A DNA stretch of 64,000 bases. It comes from Spinacia oleracea (lineage: Eukaryota > Streptophyta > Magnoliopsida > Caryophyllales > Amaranthaceae). Shown here in pieces: positions 24,018 through 37,071 of this stretch; within the stretch, counting starts at the first letter, position 1; each line of letters starts with the position of its first letter. The position numbers were made by a program, and so were the translations under genes. Location of the stretch: positions 109,341,157-109,405,156 of the forward strand of contig NC_079492.1 in assembly GCF_020520425.1 (NCBI RefSeq), in the 5' to 3' direction. Under the pieces are notes generated by a model. That model was not told where the DNA came from. It made no database searches and was given only the letters and a program-made list of their open reading frames with translations.

Positions 24018-27000
24018 ATGGCAAACAACAATTCATTCAACATTCGATCAATTCTCGAAAAGGAGAAGTTGAACGGGAAAAACTTCCTTGACTGGCAAAG
24101 GAACTTGCAAATAGTTCTTATGCAGGAAGAAAAGGAGTATGTCCTAGATGAGGCGATGCCCGAAGCTGCAGGCGACGGGGTCACTCAGGCAGCCCTCAAT
24201 CGTTGGATTGATGCCAACAAGGATGTGAAATGTCTAATGCTCGCCACCATGAGTGCGGATCTGCAGAAAACGTTCATCAACTCAGATGCTTTCACAATCA
24301 TCAGTGAGTTGAAGAACATGTTCCAAGATCTGGCTCGAGTCGAAAGATTCGAGACTCATAGGCAAATTCTTGAGACCAAGCTTAAGAAAGGCGAGCCCGT
24401 AAGTCCACATGTTCTCAAAATGATTGGACTCATTGAGAATATGAGTCGGCTGGATCAGCAATTTTCTCAGGAAATGGCTATAGACACCATCCTCCATTCT
24501 CTTCATAGCGGGTATGATCAGTTCAAACTGAACTACAATATGAATAGTCTGGACAAAACGCTCACTGAGCTTCACGGTATGCTGAAGACCGCTGAAAAAA
24601 CGCTCAAAAGTGATAAGCAGGATGTGCTTATGGTGCGTGGGGGCAAGTTCAAGAAATCTGGAAAGAAGAGGAATGCTAAGAAAGGTGGCAACAAGGCCAG
24701 CCCAACTAAGCAAACTGGCGCCAAATCTGTAAAGAGGAAGGTCAGTCAACCCACTTCTGAATCCGAATGCTTCTACTGCAAGAAGAAGGGGCATTGGAAG
24801 AGAGATTGCTTGAAGCTAAAGGAAGATCAGAAGAACGGAACAGTCGTTCCATCTTCAGGTATTTTCGTTATAGACTGTATACTTGCTAATTCAACTTCTT
24901 GGGTATTAGATACAGGTTGTGGCTCACACTTATGTTCCAATCCACAGGGACTAAGAAGAAGTAGAAAGTTAAGCAAGGGTAAAGTCGACCTACGAGTGGG
25001 AAATGGAGCACGGATTGCTGCATTAGCTGTAGGAACATACTATTTGTCGTTGCCCTCCGGGCTAGTTTTGGAACTGGAAGAATGTTTCCATGTTCCAAGT
25101 CTTACTAAAAACATCATTTCAGTTTCTTGCTTAGATGCTAAGGGATTTTCCTTTTTAATAAAAGACAATAGTTGTTCGTTTTATTTTAAAGAGATGTTTT
25201 ATGGATCTGCTAGATTAGTCAATGGACTTTATTTATTAGATCACGACAAACAAGTATATAACATAAATACCAAAAAGGCCAAAAAGGATGATTCAGATCT
25301 CACCTATCTGTGGCATTGTCGATTAGGCCATATAAACTTGAAACGCTTAGAAAGACTTCAAAAGGAAGGAATTCTAGAACCATTTGACTTAGAGGATTAT
25401 GGTAAATGCGAATCATGTTTACTTGGAAAAATGACAAAGCAACCTTTCTCTAAAGTTGGAGAAAGAGCAAATGAACTGTTGGGTTTAATCCATACAGATG
25501 TATGTGGACCAATGAGTACAAATGCTAGAGGTGGTTTCAGCTACTTTATCACTTTCACTGATGACTTCAGTAGGTATGGTTATGTCTACCTAATGAAGCA
25601 TAAGTCTGAATCCTTTGACAAATTCAAGGAATTTCAGAGTGAAGTAGAGAATCAATTAGGCAAGAAGATTAAGGCACTGCGGTCTGACAGAGGCGGTGAA
25701 TATCTGAGCTATGAATTTGATGACCATCTGAAAGAATGTGGAATTCTATCAGAATTGACTCCTCCTGGAACACCACAATGGAATGGTGTGTCAGAACGGA
25801 GGAACAGAACCTTGCTAGACATGGTCAGGTCAATGATGGGTCAGGCCGAACTTCCATTAGAATTTTGGGGACATGCACTAAATACAGCTGCACTCACTAT
25901 AAATAGAGCTCCGTCTAAAGCTGTCGAAAAGACTCCATACGAATTATGGTTTGGAAAGCCTCCAAATGTGTCTTTTCTTAAGATTTGGGGATGTGAAGTA
26001 TACGTCAAATGATTAATTTCAGACAAACTTCATCCAAAATCTGACAAATGTATCCTTGTGGGCTATCCAAAGGAAACAAAGGGGTATTACTTCTACAATA
26101 CATCTGAGAACAAGGTGTTTGTTGCTCGAGATGGTGTCTTTTTGGAGAAAGATCACATTTCCAAAATGACAAGTGGGAGAAAAGTAGACCTCGAAGAAAT
26201 TCGAGTCGAACAACAAACTTTAGAGAATGCTCAAGATGACATTCAGGATGAAACTCAGAGATCTTTAGAAGAATCTGGTGAGAATCATGGTCAATCTAGA
26301 AATGTTACCCCGCGTAGATCGCAAAGATATAGATCTCAACCGGAAAGGTACTTAGGTATTTTGACGAACGAGAGCTATGACGTTCTATTACTTGAAAGTG
26401 ATGAACCTGCGACTTACAAACAAGCTATGACGAGCCCTAGCTCCAAGCAATGGCAAGAAGCCATGCAATCTGAATTGGACTCCATGTCTGAAAACCAAGT
26501 ATGGGATTTGGTCGATTTGCCAGATGGCTATCAAGCCATTGGAAGCAAATGGGTTTTCAAACTGAAAAAGGACAAGGATGGTAAACTTGAAGTTTTCAAA
26601 GCTAGATTGGTTGCAAAAGGTTACAGGCAAGTCCACGGTGTGGATTACGATGAAACTTTTTCACCAGTTGCAATGCTAAAGTCTATTCGGATAATGTTAG
26701 CAATCGCTGCATATTACGATTATGAAATATGGCAGATGGATGTCAAAACTGCTTTCTTAAACGGCGTTTTAACAGAAACTGTGTTTATGACACAGCCTGA
26801 AGGTTTTGAGGATCCAAAGAATGCTAAAAAGGTATGCAAGCTAAAGAAGTCAATCTACGGATTGAAGCAGGCATCCAGGAGCTGGAATATACGTTTTGAT
26901 GAAGCAGTCAGTGACTTTGGTTTCATCAAGAACGCAGACGAATCTTGTGTATACAAGAAGGTCAGTGGGAGCAAAATTGCTTTCCTAGTATTATATGTCG

Positions 27001-27983
27001 ACGACATATTACTTATCGGAAATGACATTCCTATGTTGAACTCTGTCAAGATTTGGCTTGGGAAATGTTTTTCGATGAAGGATCTAGGAGAAGCACAGTA
27101 CATATTGGGCATCAAGATTTACAGAGATAGATCTAAAAGGATGATTGGACTTAGTCAAAGCACTTATATCAATAAGGTGCTTGATAGGTTCAAGATGGCG
27201 GACTCCAAGCGAGGCTACCTACCCATGTCTCATGGAATGACTCTAAGCAAGACTCAGTGCCCAAAAACACTTGATGAGCGTAGACGAATGAATGGGATTC
27301 CATATGCATCATTGATTGGTTCAATAATGTATGCTATGATATGTACACGCCCGGATGTTGCGTACGCACTCAGTGCTACGAGCAGATACCAGTCAGACCC
27401 AGGAGAGGCGCATTGGACTGCTGCCAAGAACATTCTGAAGTACCTGAAAAGGCACAAAGATGACTTCCTGGTCTATGGTGGAGATGATGAATTAATTGTT
27501 AAAGGCTATACGGACGCAAGTTTCCAAACCGACAAAGATGATTTCAGATCACAGTCTGGGTTTGTCTTCTGCCTCAACGGAGGAGCAGTAAGCTGGAAAA
27601 GTGCTAAGCAAAGCACCATTGCGGATTCTACAACTGAAGCGGAGTACATTGCTGCACATGAAGCAGCAAAGGAAGCTATATGGCTAAGGAAGTTCATAGG
27701 TGAACTTGGTGTAGTCCCCTCCATTAAAGGACCAATAGCCCTGTATTGTGACAATAACGGAGCTATTGCACAGGCAAAAGAGCCTAGACACCACCAGAGA
27801 GTCAAGCATGTACTTCGTAGATTTCACCTTCTACGAGAGTTCGTTGAAAGAAAAGAAGTCGAGATAAGAAAGATTGGAACTGATGACAACATATCAGATC
27901 CATTAACTAAACCTCTGCCGCAAGCGAAGCACAACTCGCACACTGCAGCTATGGGAATCAAGCATATTGGAGAATGGCTTTGA
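24018..27983 (+). pseudogene. copia B Gag-Pol polyprotein, one in-frame stop
   Basis: One reading frame of 1322 codons starting at MANNNSFNIRSIL, with a single TGA at 26010-26012 (codon 665). An upstream in-frame ATG at 23925 is less likely. Domains in order: Gag (about 1-240); CCHC zinc knuckle CFYCKKKGHWKRDC at 251; protease DTGCGSH at 298; GAG-pre-integrase LWHCRLGH at 431; integrase D494, D557, E593 (D-x62-D-x35-E); reverse transcriptase from about 800 with YVDD at 993; RNase H TDASF around 1166 with STTEAEY and LYCDNNGAIA. These functions drive reverse transcription in cytoplasmic particles and nuclear integration. The stop lies after the integrase core and before reverse transcriptase, so RT and RNase H would be lost without read-through. 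The change fits CGA to TGA by cytosine deamination; everything else appears open. Confidence 0.95.
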
Positions 27984-28836
27984 TGTCTCTATTTAATGTT
28001 TTAAAGTTTTAGAGTTTAAATCTTTGTAAAACATTATTGGTTAATCATTCACAATAAATGAAAAGAATTCATTTTTCCATTTAATTTGTGGTTTATTAAA
28101 CGACGAGTCCCTTCAATTTGACGATATATTCAAGATAGACTGTCAGGACCAGTCATGTGACTAAGAAATGTCTATCAAGTGAACTTGAATGTCAAAGGTT
28201 GAAAATGGTCCCTAATCGGAGTTTTCTATAAAATTGGACGCATAGAAAACGTTAGACGATTAGAATGCAAGATGACTAGTAGTTCTGTTTCTTGAACTAT
28301 GTGGACATGGCAATGTCATAATCATTTGCATAGATACTTACTTTGGGAAGATTAGTATCGGACAAGACCTATGAAACTTTACTGTAAGAGATGAAAATCT
28401 GTCATAAGTAAATTTCATTAAATTATTAGACACTAAATCCTCAATACCTGAGTGATTTGAGATTACTTGTTTGAGAACTGGTTGCTTTGACGTTGACCAA
28501 CCGTCGCACCGTAAAAGGAGGATATAAAGGCAACGCTCAGGTAATCACCTATCAAACGAAGTCTAATCTCAAGATCGCAAGATTGGGATTGTCCTCCCAT
28601 AAATCAGGATGAGATGCTTAAAAGTTGTACAAGGCCACTCGGAGAGCTAGAAACTGTGAAATGCATGGTCGTGCTCGGATGAATCATAGGCTATTATTAT
28701 CTGTTTATTTGATCAGTTGAACTCTGAAACCGAGGAACACCTCTGGACATAATAAGGATGACAACTCTTACCTTATGTTCAAGAGAAAGCATCGAGCGAC
28801 AAAGAAATTAGGAAATGCACACTTGTCCCTAAGGAC

Positions 28837-28846
28837 AAGTGGGAGA
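28837..28846 (+). promoter_or_regulatory. polypurine tract of copia B
   Basis: AAGTGGGAGA, one base before the 3' LTR; it primes plus-strand DNA synthesis. An identical tract precedes the LTR of A (5439-5448). Confidence 0.8.
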
Positions 28847-28847
28847 C

Positions 28848-29487
28848 TGAAGGAAATAATGCCCTTGGTCCAAGTATGCATTCTATGATAAGTCTAATAA
28901 ATGCGGTTCAGTATTAATTAACAAGTTAATAAATTCAGTGAGATCAAGTGAGCTGAATGCCTAGCTAGAGGCCGCTTCAGTTCAAGTGGAATTAATGATA
29001 TTAATCCACAGCTTACTCTTGACTGAACCCGTAGGGTCACACAAATAGTACGTAAACGGATCAAGTATCTAATGGCATTAGATACTCTATCTATGGATAT
29101 TCGGAATCGACGGATCTTGGTTTCAGTGGGAGCTGAGATCGTCACAAGCAAGAAATGAATACTCCGGAAACGATGATATTGCCGGAAACGGAAATATGGA
29201 TCGTATCGGAAATATAAATATTATCCAAGTCGTAGATGTTGCCGGAAACGGAAACATGGTACGTATCGGAAAATATTATCGGAAATGGAAATATTGCCAG
29301 AATCGGAAATATTATCGGAATCGGAAAATAATTCCGGAAACGGAAATATTAAATATTTGTTCGAAACGGAAATTAATTCCGGAATCGGAAATGTTAAATA
29401 TTGTTCGTATCGGAAATGAATTCCGGAATCGGAAATTTAATCGGAAACGTATCGTACGAATAAGCATCGGACGAGGCCTGCCGGACG
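28848..29487 (+). repeat. truncated 3' LTR of copia B (640 bp)
   Basis: Matches the first part of the 5' LTR, then breaks off at CCTGCCGGACG inside the LTR and continues as inverted C LTR sequence (GTCCACAGCACG). TATA box, R and U5 are missing. Confidence 0.95.
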
Positions 29488-29808
29488 TCCACAGCACGTC
29501 CGGATCCGCCTTAAGATTGACCAACTAGAATCGCCCTTAAGGTACTAGAATTTTCGGCACTTTTGAGCAAGATGTGTGGCTGAATTTTTCTCTCAAAAAC
29601 TCACTTTGAATACTTTTTAAAACTCGTTATAAATTGTGAACCCAGGCCACATATTTATAGGGGTATGGAAAGGGAATTGGAATCCTATTCAGATACAAAT
29701 TAATTAAACCTAGAATCCTACAAGAACTCTAATTTAATTAATTTATCAAATAGAATTAGGAATTTAATCATTAACCGAACTCTGCACGTTTTAGGAAACG
29801 TGCACGAA
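29487..29808 (-). repeat. internal fragment of copia C 3' LTR
   Basis: Corresponds to LTR positions of about 905-1226 counted in the C 5' LTR. Both borders are rearrangement junctions: to B at 29487 and to filler at 29809. Confidence 0.9.
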
Positions 29809-29872
29809 ACATAGGTCTTATGACAGATTTTAATGAAATTTAATGAAATTTCATTAAATTTCATTAAATCAT
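29809..29872. other. templated filler at a deletion junction in copia C
   Basis: About 65 bp made of short copies of nearby sequence: CATAGGTC, TTATGACAGATTTT and several direct and inverted copies of AATGAAATTT, whose sources lie at 29873-29935. This is the pattern of polymerase-theta-type end joining with template switching (inference). Confidence 0.75.
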
Positions 29873-31739
29873 TAATAATTTAATGAAATTTACTTATGAC
29901 AGATTTTCATCTCTTACAGTAAAGTTTCATAGGTCTTGTCCGATACTAGTCTTCCCAAAGTAAGTATCTATGCAAATGATTATGACATTGCCATGTCCAC
30001 ATAGTTCAAGAAACAGAACTACTAGTCATCTTGCATTCTAATCGTCTAACGTTTTCTATGCGTCCAATTTTATAGAAAACTCCGACTAGGGACCATTTTC
30101 AACTTTTGACATTCAAGTTTGATAGACATTTCTTAGTCACAGGACTGGTCCTGACAGTCTATCTTGAATATTTCGTCAAATTTGAAGGGACTCATCATTT
30201 AATACTAAACCAAGATTAAATGGAATATGAAAATACATTTCATATATGATAAATGTTCAACCCCAATGTTTTATAACCATGGGCCTCAAACCCATCTTTC
30301 AAACAGTTCATGGAATTCAAAGCTATGCTTGATTTCCAGTGCTACAATGTGAGTGTTGCTTCTCACTTGTTGCATAGGTTTAGTTATCATGCTTTGCCAA
30401 TCTTAATATCCTTTTCATCGAATGTTCTTCGAGATATGATGATGAGATCTTTTCGAGTTTGTTTATTATGTGATCTAGTCTTTCTTACTTCGATGGTGGT
30501 TTTACTCATTTTGCAATGAAGAACCATCAAGTTAGCAGACGTTTTTCTTGCTTCAAGAGTGGTTCTACGCATTTTTCAATGAAGAACCATCAAGCCAGTA
30601 GATAGGTGATCTACCCAAGTTCAGTGAAGAACTTTAAACAACCCTGTTTTATTGCTTCTTAGGCAATAATTACTTTTACTTCAACTGTATAGGTTGCTAG
30701 TGATGCTTTGTTTGGATTTACCTATCCAGGCAGTTCATAGATATGTGGAAGATTCTCCAACTATATCTTAGAACATAGAAATTATTATTTTAATTTCCCA
30801 CGCAACAACTCATGGTCTCCAACCCATGTTGCCATTTCAAAACACGATGCTCTATAGCTCGTCCTTATCAATGGTTAACTCCAAAGGGTCTTGCTTGATC
30901 CTTTGCCAGTGTTTATGCGTGTAGCATCAATATTTAGCATATCTTTATTTCCTTGAATCAAGAACTATTCCTATGTACCTTTTCAAGTACCATAAGTGTT
31001 CTTGATCTCAATCTAGTTGATCTTCACTTAGATCAATAGAGATTGGTATATGTTCGTCATGGCTAAAGTCATACGATACGTTTTTGGCGATCCTCATATT
31101 ATATCATACATGATAAATTCTTTTGCAGAATAATTCCCAATTGAATTCTATTCATGTAACTTTAGCTTATCTAGTTTCAGTAGATACTAAATCCAGCTAA
31201 ATTCTTTGACATATAATATAGGTTAAGAATCTTATTTAGATCCTTTGATGTTTAACTTAGTAAATGCTTATACATAGTTCAAACATCCTTTACTTAGATT
31301 TATTCACATGGGTCGAATATCTCCAATGGAGTCTTTCGTGTTTGATTTAGTAAATGCCATTACTTAATCCAAAACAATATTATAAGATCTTTGTAAATAG
31401 ATCTTAGTACCCAGTATGTACTAAGTTTCGCCATGGTCCATCATTGATGAATAATTTCAAATCTAAGTCATTAGCATTTGAATGTTATTTCACAATAGAG
31501 AGATATGTGTGTAATACACATAGGACCAATTAAGTTTCACGTACTCCCACTAAACTTCTTATACATATATAAGAATTATGTACATTTTATGAAACTAAAA
31601 TACTTATTAGCTTCACTAAAATACACTTCCAATTCCCAACTGCTTGCTTAAATCTGTACTTAGATTTTATAAGCTAGCTTTCCTTTTCAAGCATTTATTT
31701 GGATCCACAAATTCTATGACATACCATGTACATATTATA

Positions 31740-33310
31740 TTCCAACATTTGATTGAGGAATACGTTTTGTCATCCAATTGCCATATGTACCAATATGCAA
31801 TCATTGCTTGAATATAGACTTGAGCATTTAGATCATGCATGAGGTTTCAACACAATCCACACCGTGAATTTGCTTGTAACTTTTAGCAACTAATCTAGCT
31901 TTGTGTGTGAACACAATTCCATGTTTGATGGTTTTTATCCTTAAAACAAACTTGCAACCAATAGGTGTGAAACTATTCTTGCAAATCAACAAAATTTCAA
32001 TTTTGTCATCAAAACATTGGTTATGTTTTATGGCCTTTAACCATCCAAAACATTTGAGTCTATATATGGCCTCTAACCATTTTAGGGAATCTATATTTCG
32101 TCATAGCTTTCTTACAAGTCACAAACTCATTAATTTATATGATAATAGTTTGACTGCAAGTTGTAGGTTTCTTCACTATTTAATAGAAGAATCTCATAGT
32201 TTCATTGACCTGATCTCTATGTTTCTTCACTATCTAATAGAAGAATCTCATACTTTCAGTGACTTGAATTCTATGCCTACTTGGGTATAGAACATCAAAC
32301 AATAGAATATCAATAGCCACTTGAAAGTCCTTTGAATATTCTGTTCTCCTTGAAGCACTTGTAAAGTCTTCTAAGAGATGTCTATTCTTTAAAATCCACT
32401 TGTAAAGTCCTTACAGAATAAGTTCGGATTTTCTGAAGCACTTTGAAAAGCCTCCGGAATGTCCGTTTATGTTTGTTGTTCGCCTCGAAGACTTTCGAGG
32501 TCTATTTTCTCCCACTTGTCATTTTGGAAACGAATCTCCAAAAGGACATTATTTCGAGCAAACAAACATTATGTTCTCAAAAATTCGTGGTAGAAACAAT
32601 ACCCTTGTGTCTCATTTGAATAAATCACAATGAAACATATATCTAGACTTGGGCCTTAGATTGTTGAATAACAAACACTAAGCTCCCACTGAGTTTAGCA
32701 ACTCTTTAGATATATATAATTGAAAAGATATCCTGAAATTACTTTTCAATAGCTTTGACGAATTTGGTTTAGTTTGGTGGTAGTTGAGCATTTTGTTTTA
32801 GAAATTATAGGAAAAGTCTTTATGATTCATCATTGATCGAATCAAGTACTAATTGACTTGATTATTCCAACTACGATATGCCATATCTTATGGACCTAGA
32901 TTGTGAAATTACAACACACAATCATTGATGATCATATTTGGTCTCAAGTAATCATCAACATGATCTAACCTAGATCTTTATGATTTCTTGCCAAGTGGAT
33001 TTTATACTTCTGAATCTTGGAACTACCCAAACAGATTCAACTTATATCACATTTGAGTCAATAAACCTATATTCACTCAAATCCATGTGAAATAATAAAG
33101 TCATAAAATCTTTCTTTAGCTTTGAACTCTATGGTCTAGGCGTTCTAACAATAGTTCATATCTTTTGTTACTTTCAACAAGTAAGACTAGTCGTCTTAAA
33201 TTGATCTAGAAATCAATGAACTTTCAAAAGTCCATTAAAATAGAGCTTTTGAATGTTAACTTGTTGATATGGTCTAAGAAACAATGCCAAAGATTAGTGG
33301 AACTCAAATC
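31740..33310 (-). pseudogene. decayed copia gag-pol remnant of element C
   Basis: The minus strand retains the same two patches as in A: the reverse-transcriptase start around 31855-31995 (KARLVAK-like) and the LWH motif of the GAG-pre-integrase domain around 33276-33302. The frame is broken throughout. The plus-strand frame at 33674-33877 is an antisense accident, but its translation is identical to the antisense frame of A at 1034-1237, showing how close the two interiors are. Confidence 0.8.
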
Positions 33311-35834
33311 AAGGGTTTGATTTGAACCTAGTAAAGTTTTTATTTTTAAAGAGTTGTTTGTTTTAATCAAGCATATTGACTCAACCCGTAAATGACCATT
33401 TCATTCAAATAAACAAACAAACATTGTTTTTGTTTTTCTTGAATGTGAGTCTTTCTGTGTTTGAAGCAGAAATTTAGGTATGCTGATTATGAAACAAAAT
33501 AGCCATTTAGTTCCAGCCTTTGAAAGGACTTAAAACAAACTAGATGACCCTACAACTAATGTAGCATTGCCATGCTTCATTTCCCACTTGTAGGTCATTA
33601 GTGTATCCTAGCTTCCATTGTTTGAGTTATTACCGAAGTAAGAACCTCAAGCGGTATATGATACCAAGGAAGTTTGATTGCTAGGTCACTACTCTTTAAA
33701 CATAAACTTATAGGTAGAAACGGAATCGTAAATTCCTTTCATCTGTTCCTCGTTTTCCTATTTCTTGTACCCTTTCTTATAGTCTTAAGAATTGAATTCT
33801 TTAGTGTTGACTTTTATACTTTGTTAGACATGTCCAATGTCACCCCAACAAGGTTCTTACCATTTAATTTATGTTGAATATTTTGTTTCAACTAGATGAT
33901 CTTACCAGAAGCTTCTAAAGTTCTCTAAGCATCGATCTATTCGAATGTCTAGGGACTAGACTCATTCGAGAATTAAATGGAAAAAGATATTAGGTTGTTA
34001 ACCATTGGTAAGGCTGAGCGTTTAAACTCAATGCTTTATGATCTCAAAACTACATTGTATTTTGAATTCACAAGCACCAATTGGTTTACCATTCGATTTT
34101 GATGTTCGAAAACAACCATAAAAGTCGCTATAAGAAACGTACATTTTTAAATTGCTCACTTTCTCTCATTTCCGTGAATCGTTCTTGGATTCACTACCAA
34201 TCGAGGAAATTTACTGTTACCTTTCTAAAAGGATTTATTGCAGTGCAAGATATTTAATTATAAACAATAATTAAAACATACATTGAAGCATGCAAAGTCT
34301 AAACATTTATCATGAATAATAACTTGAAATTAAAACAACCATGCAATTCAAACAAGTTATTAGCATTTTATTCGATTTTATTGTTCCGGCAGGTGTGAAT
34401 AAAATGATTCCAAGATCCTAAAATCATTGAAGAACTAAGCACAGTTTGTCGACTTAATCCTAAAACATCTTAGGTAAGCAAAAGCCTTTTGCTAATAGTC
34501 TAGAAACTATTCTTGGTTGATAGGTACGTCTAAGAACTTATTAGGTAAACCTATCGAATTTGCCACGACATAAAAGGACTCCTTACTTATATCGTTGAGT
34601 TTCACCAAAACTAACATGTACTCACAATTATTTGTGTACCTTGCCCCTTTAGGACCAATAAGTAACACCTCGCTGAGCGAAAACTATTACTAGATTGATG
34701 TAAAGGATATCCAAGCAAGTATATATTTTGGCATGGCACCTTTTAACTCAATTTTTAAGTTTGGAACTGAAGGCTCTTACTATGTTGGTTAGATTTTAAG
34801 TGAACTAAAATCCTTAATCATGCAACATAATCAAGCTATTGATCTCATGCATTTTAAGACATATTTAAAAGCAATAAATAACTTAAAACATGCATAAGAT
34901 AAATGTGATCTAGTATGGCCCGACTTCATCTTGAAGCTTTAACTTCAAAGTCCGTCTTGAAAATCTCCGTGGGAGGTACCATTTTCTTCAAATAGGATAA
35001 GCTATAATTAAAACTAATTACAACTATTTGATGGTACGCAGACCATATTTGAATTGAAAAACAACTTTGGTACTTTAGACCAATTACATTCAAATTAATG
35101 GTACGCAGACCATATTTTCTATCCTATTTGGGCCATACTAGTCACTTCATAACCTGCAAAACAGTACATATACAATATATATACCATTCACCCATTCATT
35201 ATCATGAATGGCCCACATAGCTGGTTAGTAAAACACATTATGCATCACGTAAATATTTTCAGCAATTAATCAAGGGCACCAATAATCTACCAATTATTCA
35301 GTCCTTATTAATTCTAATCAAGTTGTTTTAATCTTAAGGATTTGTAGACCTAATCAAGAGTTTATGACTAAAAAGCGCTCCCACTTAAACCAATAAATTC
35401 ATATGCTTTACTAATTTTAAACATAAAAATGTATTTCTAGTCTAACCGGAAACATACAAATTTAATTAAAATTTAAAGCTCATATAAATTTATAATTGAA
35501 TCCAAAAAGTTTAATTTAATTTCAGTCGTATTTAAATTAATTCATGATTTTAATTTTAGTAAAATAATTAGAATAAATAATATTTATTATAATTACAATA
35601 TTCAAAATTAAAATCCAAGAAAATAATTTAAATTATTAATTTTAAAATTAATTAAAATTACGTGAACTGAAATTTTCAAATTAAACATTCAAAACGATCT
35701 AATCGTAACGCAAACACCCTACGCATTGCACGCCCATGGGCCACACGCACACAGCCATCGCTGGCCATGTGCGCGCAGCCCATGCGCTCGTCGCATAGCT
35801 GCTGCATCTCCATCGCAAGCCATCGCACGCTGTG

Positions 35835-36060
35835 GTGCTTGCTGCGCGCGCGCCAGCGCTCGTCGCACGCGAGCCATCGCTCGCTGTGCGCGCGAGCCAT
35901 TGCTCGCTGTGCGCGCGAGCCATCGCTCGCTGTGCGCGCGACATCGCTCGCTGTGCGCGCGAGCAACGCTCGCTGGGCGCGCGACATCGCTCGCTGTGCG
36001 CGCGAGCAACGCTGGGCGCAGCGCTCGTGGCACGCGAGCTTGCGCTCGCTGCGCGCGAGG
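35835..36060. repeat. GC-rich imperfect tandem repeat in copia C leader
   Basis: Inverse of the B array; units of the GCTCGCTGTGCGCGCGAGC type in a different order and number from B. Long overlapping frames here are composition artefacts. Confidence 0.8.
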
Positions 36061-37054
36061 CTGCGCGCTCTTGCGCGAGGCAGTGCGCGTTGTGGCGCAG
36101 CTCGCTTGCTGCCCACACGCGACTGCCTTGGCTTGCCTTTCGCCCATGCCCATTTGTTCATAGCTCGTGGCGCACGACACAAGGCAGGGCTGCTGCCTTG
36201 TGCTCGTGCACCACGCCCTTGCTCATTGCATTCGTGCCGCACGGGCGACGAGCTCCCTTGCTCGTCGTCGCATGCCCGCACTATACAACACCCCTTAAGG
36301 GTAACACGAAGCGTCCATTGCTTTGTGCGTGCAAGTTATATGAACGAATCGCATAAAAATTTAAAATTTATAAAATTAATGACAAATTAATAAATATTAT
36401 TAATTTCATAATTTTAGGGCGAAAAATCGAAAATTTATTATCCAATTGATTTCCGATTGTTATGGATTCAAGTCTAGGTCATAAAAATTTAAAATTTATC
36501 ATAAATTTACAATTTTTATGGTGGTTTTTAATCATAGGTTTCTAATTAAATTACAATTAATTATGAAAATCAAATTAATTCTAAATTATTCTAATTTTCA
36601 ACAAATTAATCATAATTACAAATTAGATTGCATAATTAACAAGACTAGGCATTCAAACTTGTTAAACATATGCAGTAGGTCAATCAAAAATTCAAGATTT
36701 ATCAACAAGAATCGCAAATATTTAATTTAACATCTTAAATTTACGAAATTTTGCATTCGAAAAACTAAAACCTTCGAAAAGTCATAGTTAGGCTTCGAAT
36801 TTGAGAATTCTGCGTTCGGCAGAAAAATACTTATTTTTGTCAAAATTTTAGAATGCCTTTTACATGCGGAATTGACACAAAAATCACTCGATTTGGATGA
36901 GTAACGAAGAAACTGCCGAAAAACTGCGTACGTATAATTAAATAAACGCAATTTGCAATTAATTAACAATTACGAAAATTAATCACCCCTTTTAATTCTT
37001 GCAAATTTGTAATATTTAACCATGTTCATGCAATTTAGATTATGAAAATAATAA

Positions 37055-37071
37055 GGGGCTCGTGATACCAC
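37055..37071 (-). promoter_or_regulatory. primer binding site of copia C
   Basis: On the minus strand GTGGTATCACGAGCCCC directly follows the LTR; its first bases fit the 3' end of initiator tRNA-Met. Confidence 0.7.

Larger units (their letters stand above)
19792..29487 (+). mobile_element. copia B, near-intact autonomous-type Ty1/copia element
   Basis: 5' LTR 19792-21182, primer binding site from 21183, a long leader (21200-24017) with a GC-rich repeat, gag-pol 24018-27983 with one in-frame TGA, non-coding 3' region, polypurine tract 28837-28846, and a 3' LTR cut short at 640 bp (28848-29487). In the shared 640 bp the two LTRs differ by only a few bases and one repeat-unit length change, so the insertion is recent. 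The truncated 3' LTR joins inverted LTR sequence of element C with one base of overlap. Confidence 0.96.

Noticed and set aside
33674-33877. 67-residue frame identical in sequence to one at 1034-1237
   Set aside because: Antisense within the decayed interior shared by copia A and C; identity reflects shared descent of the DNA, not a gene.
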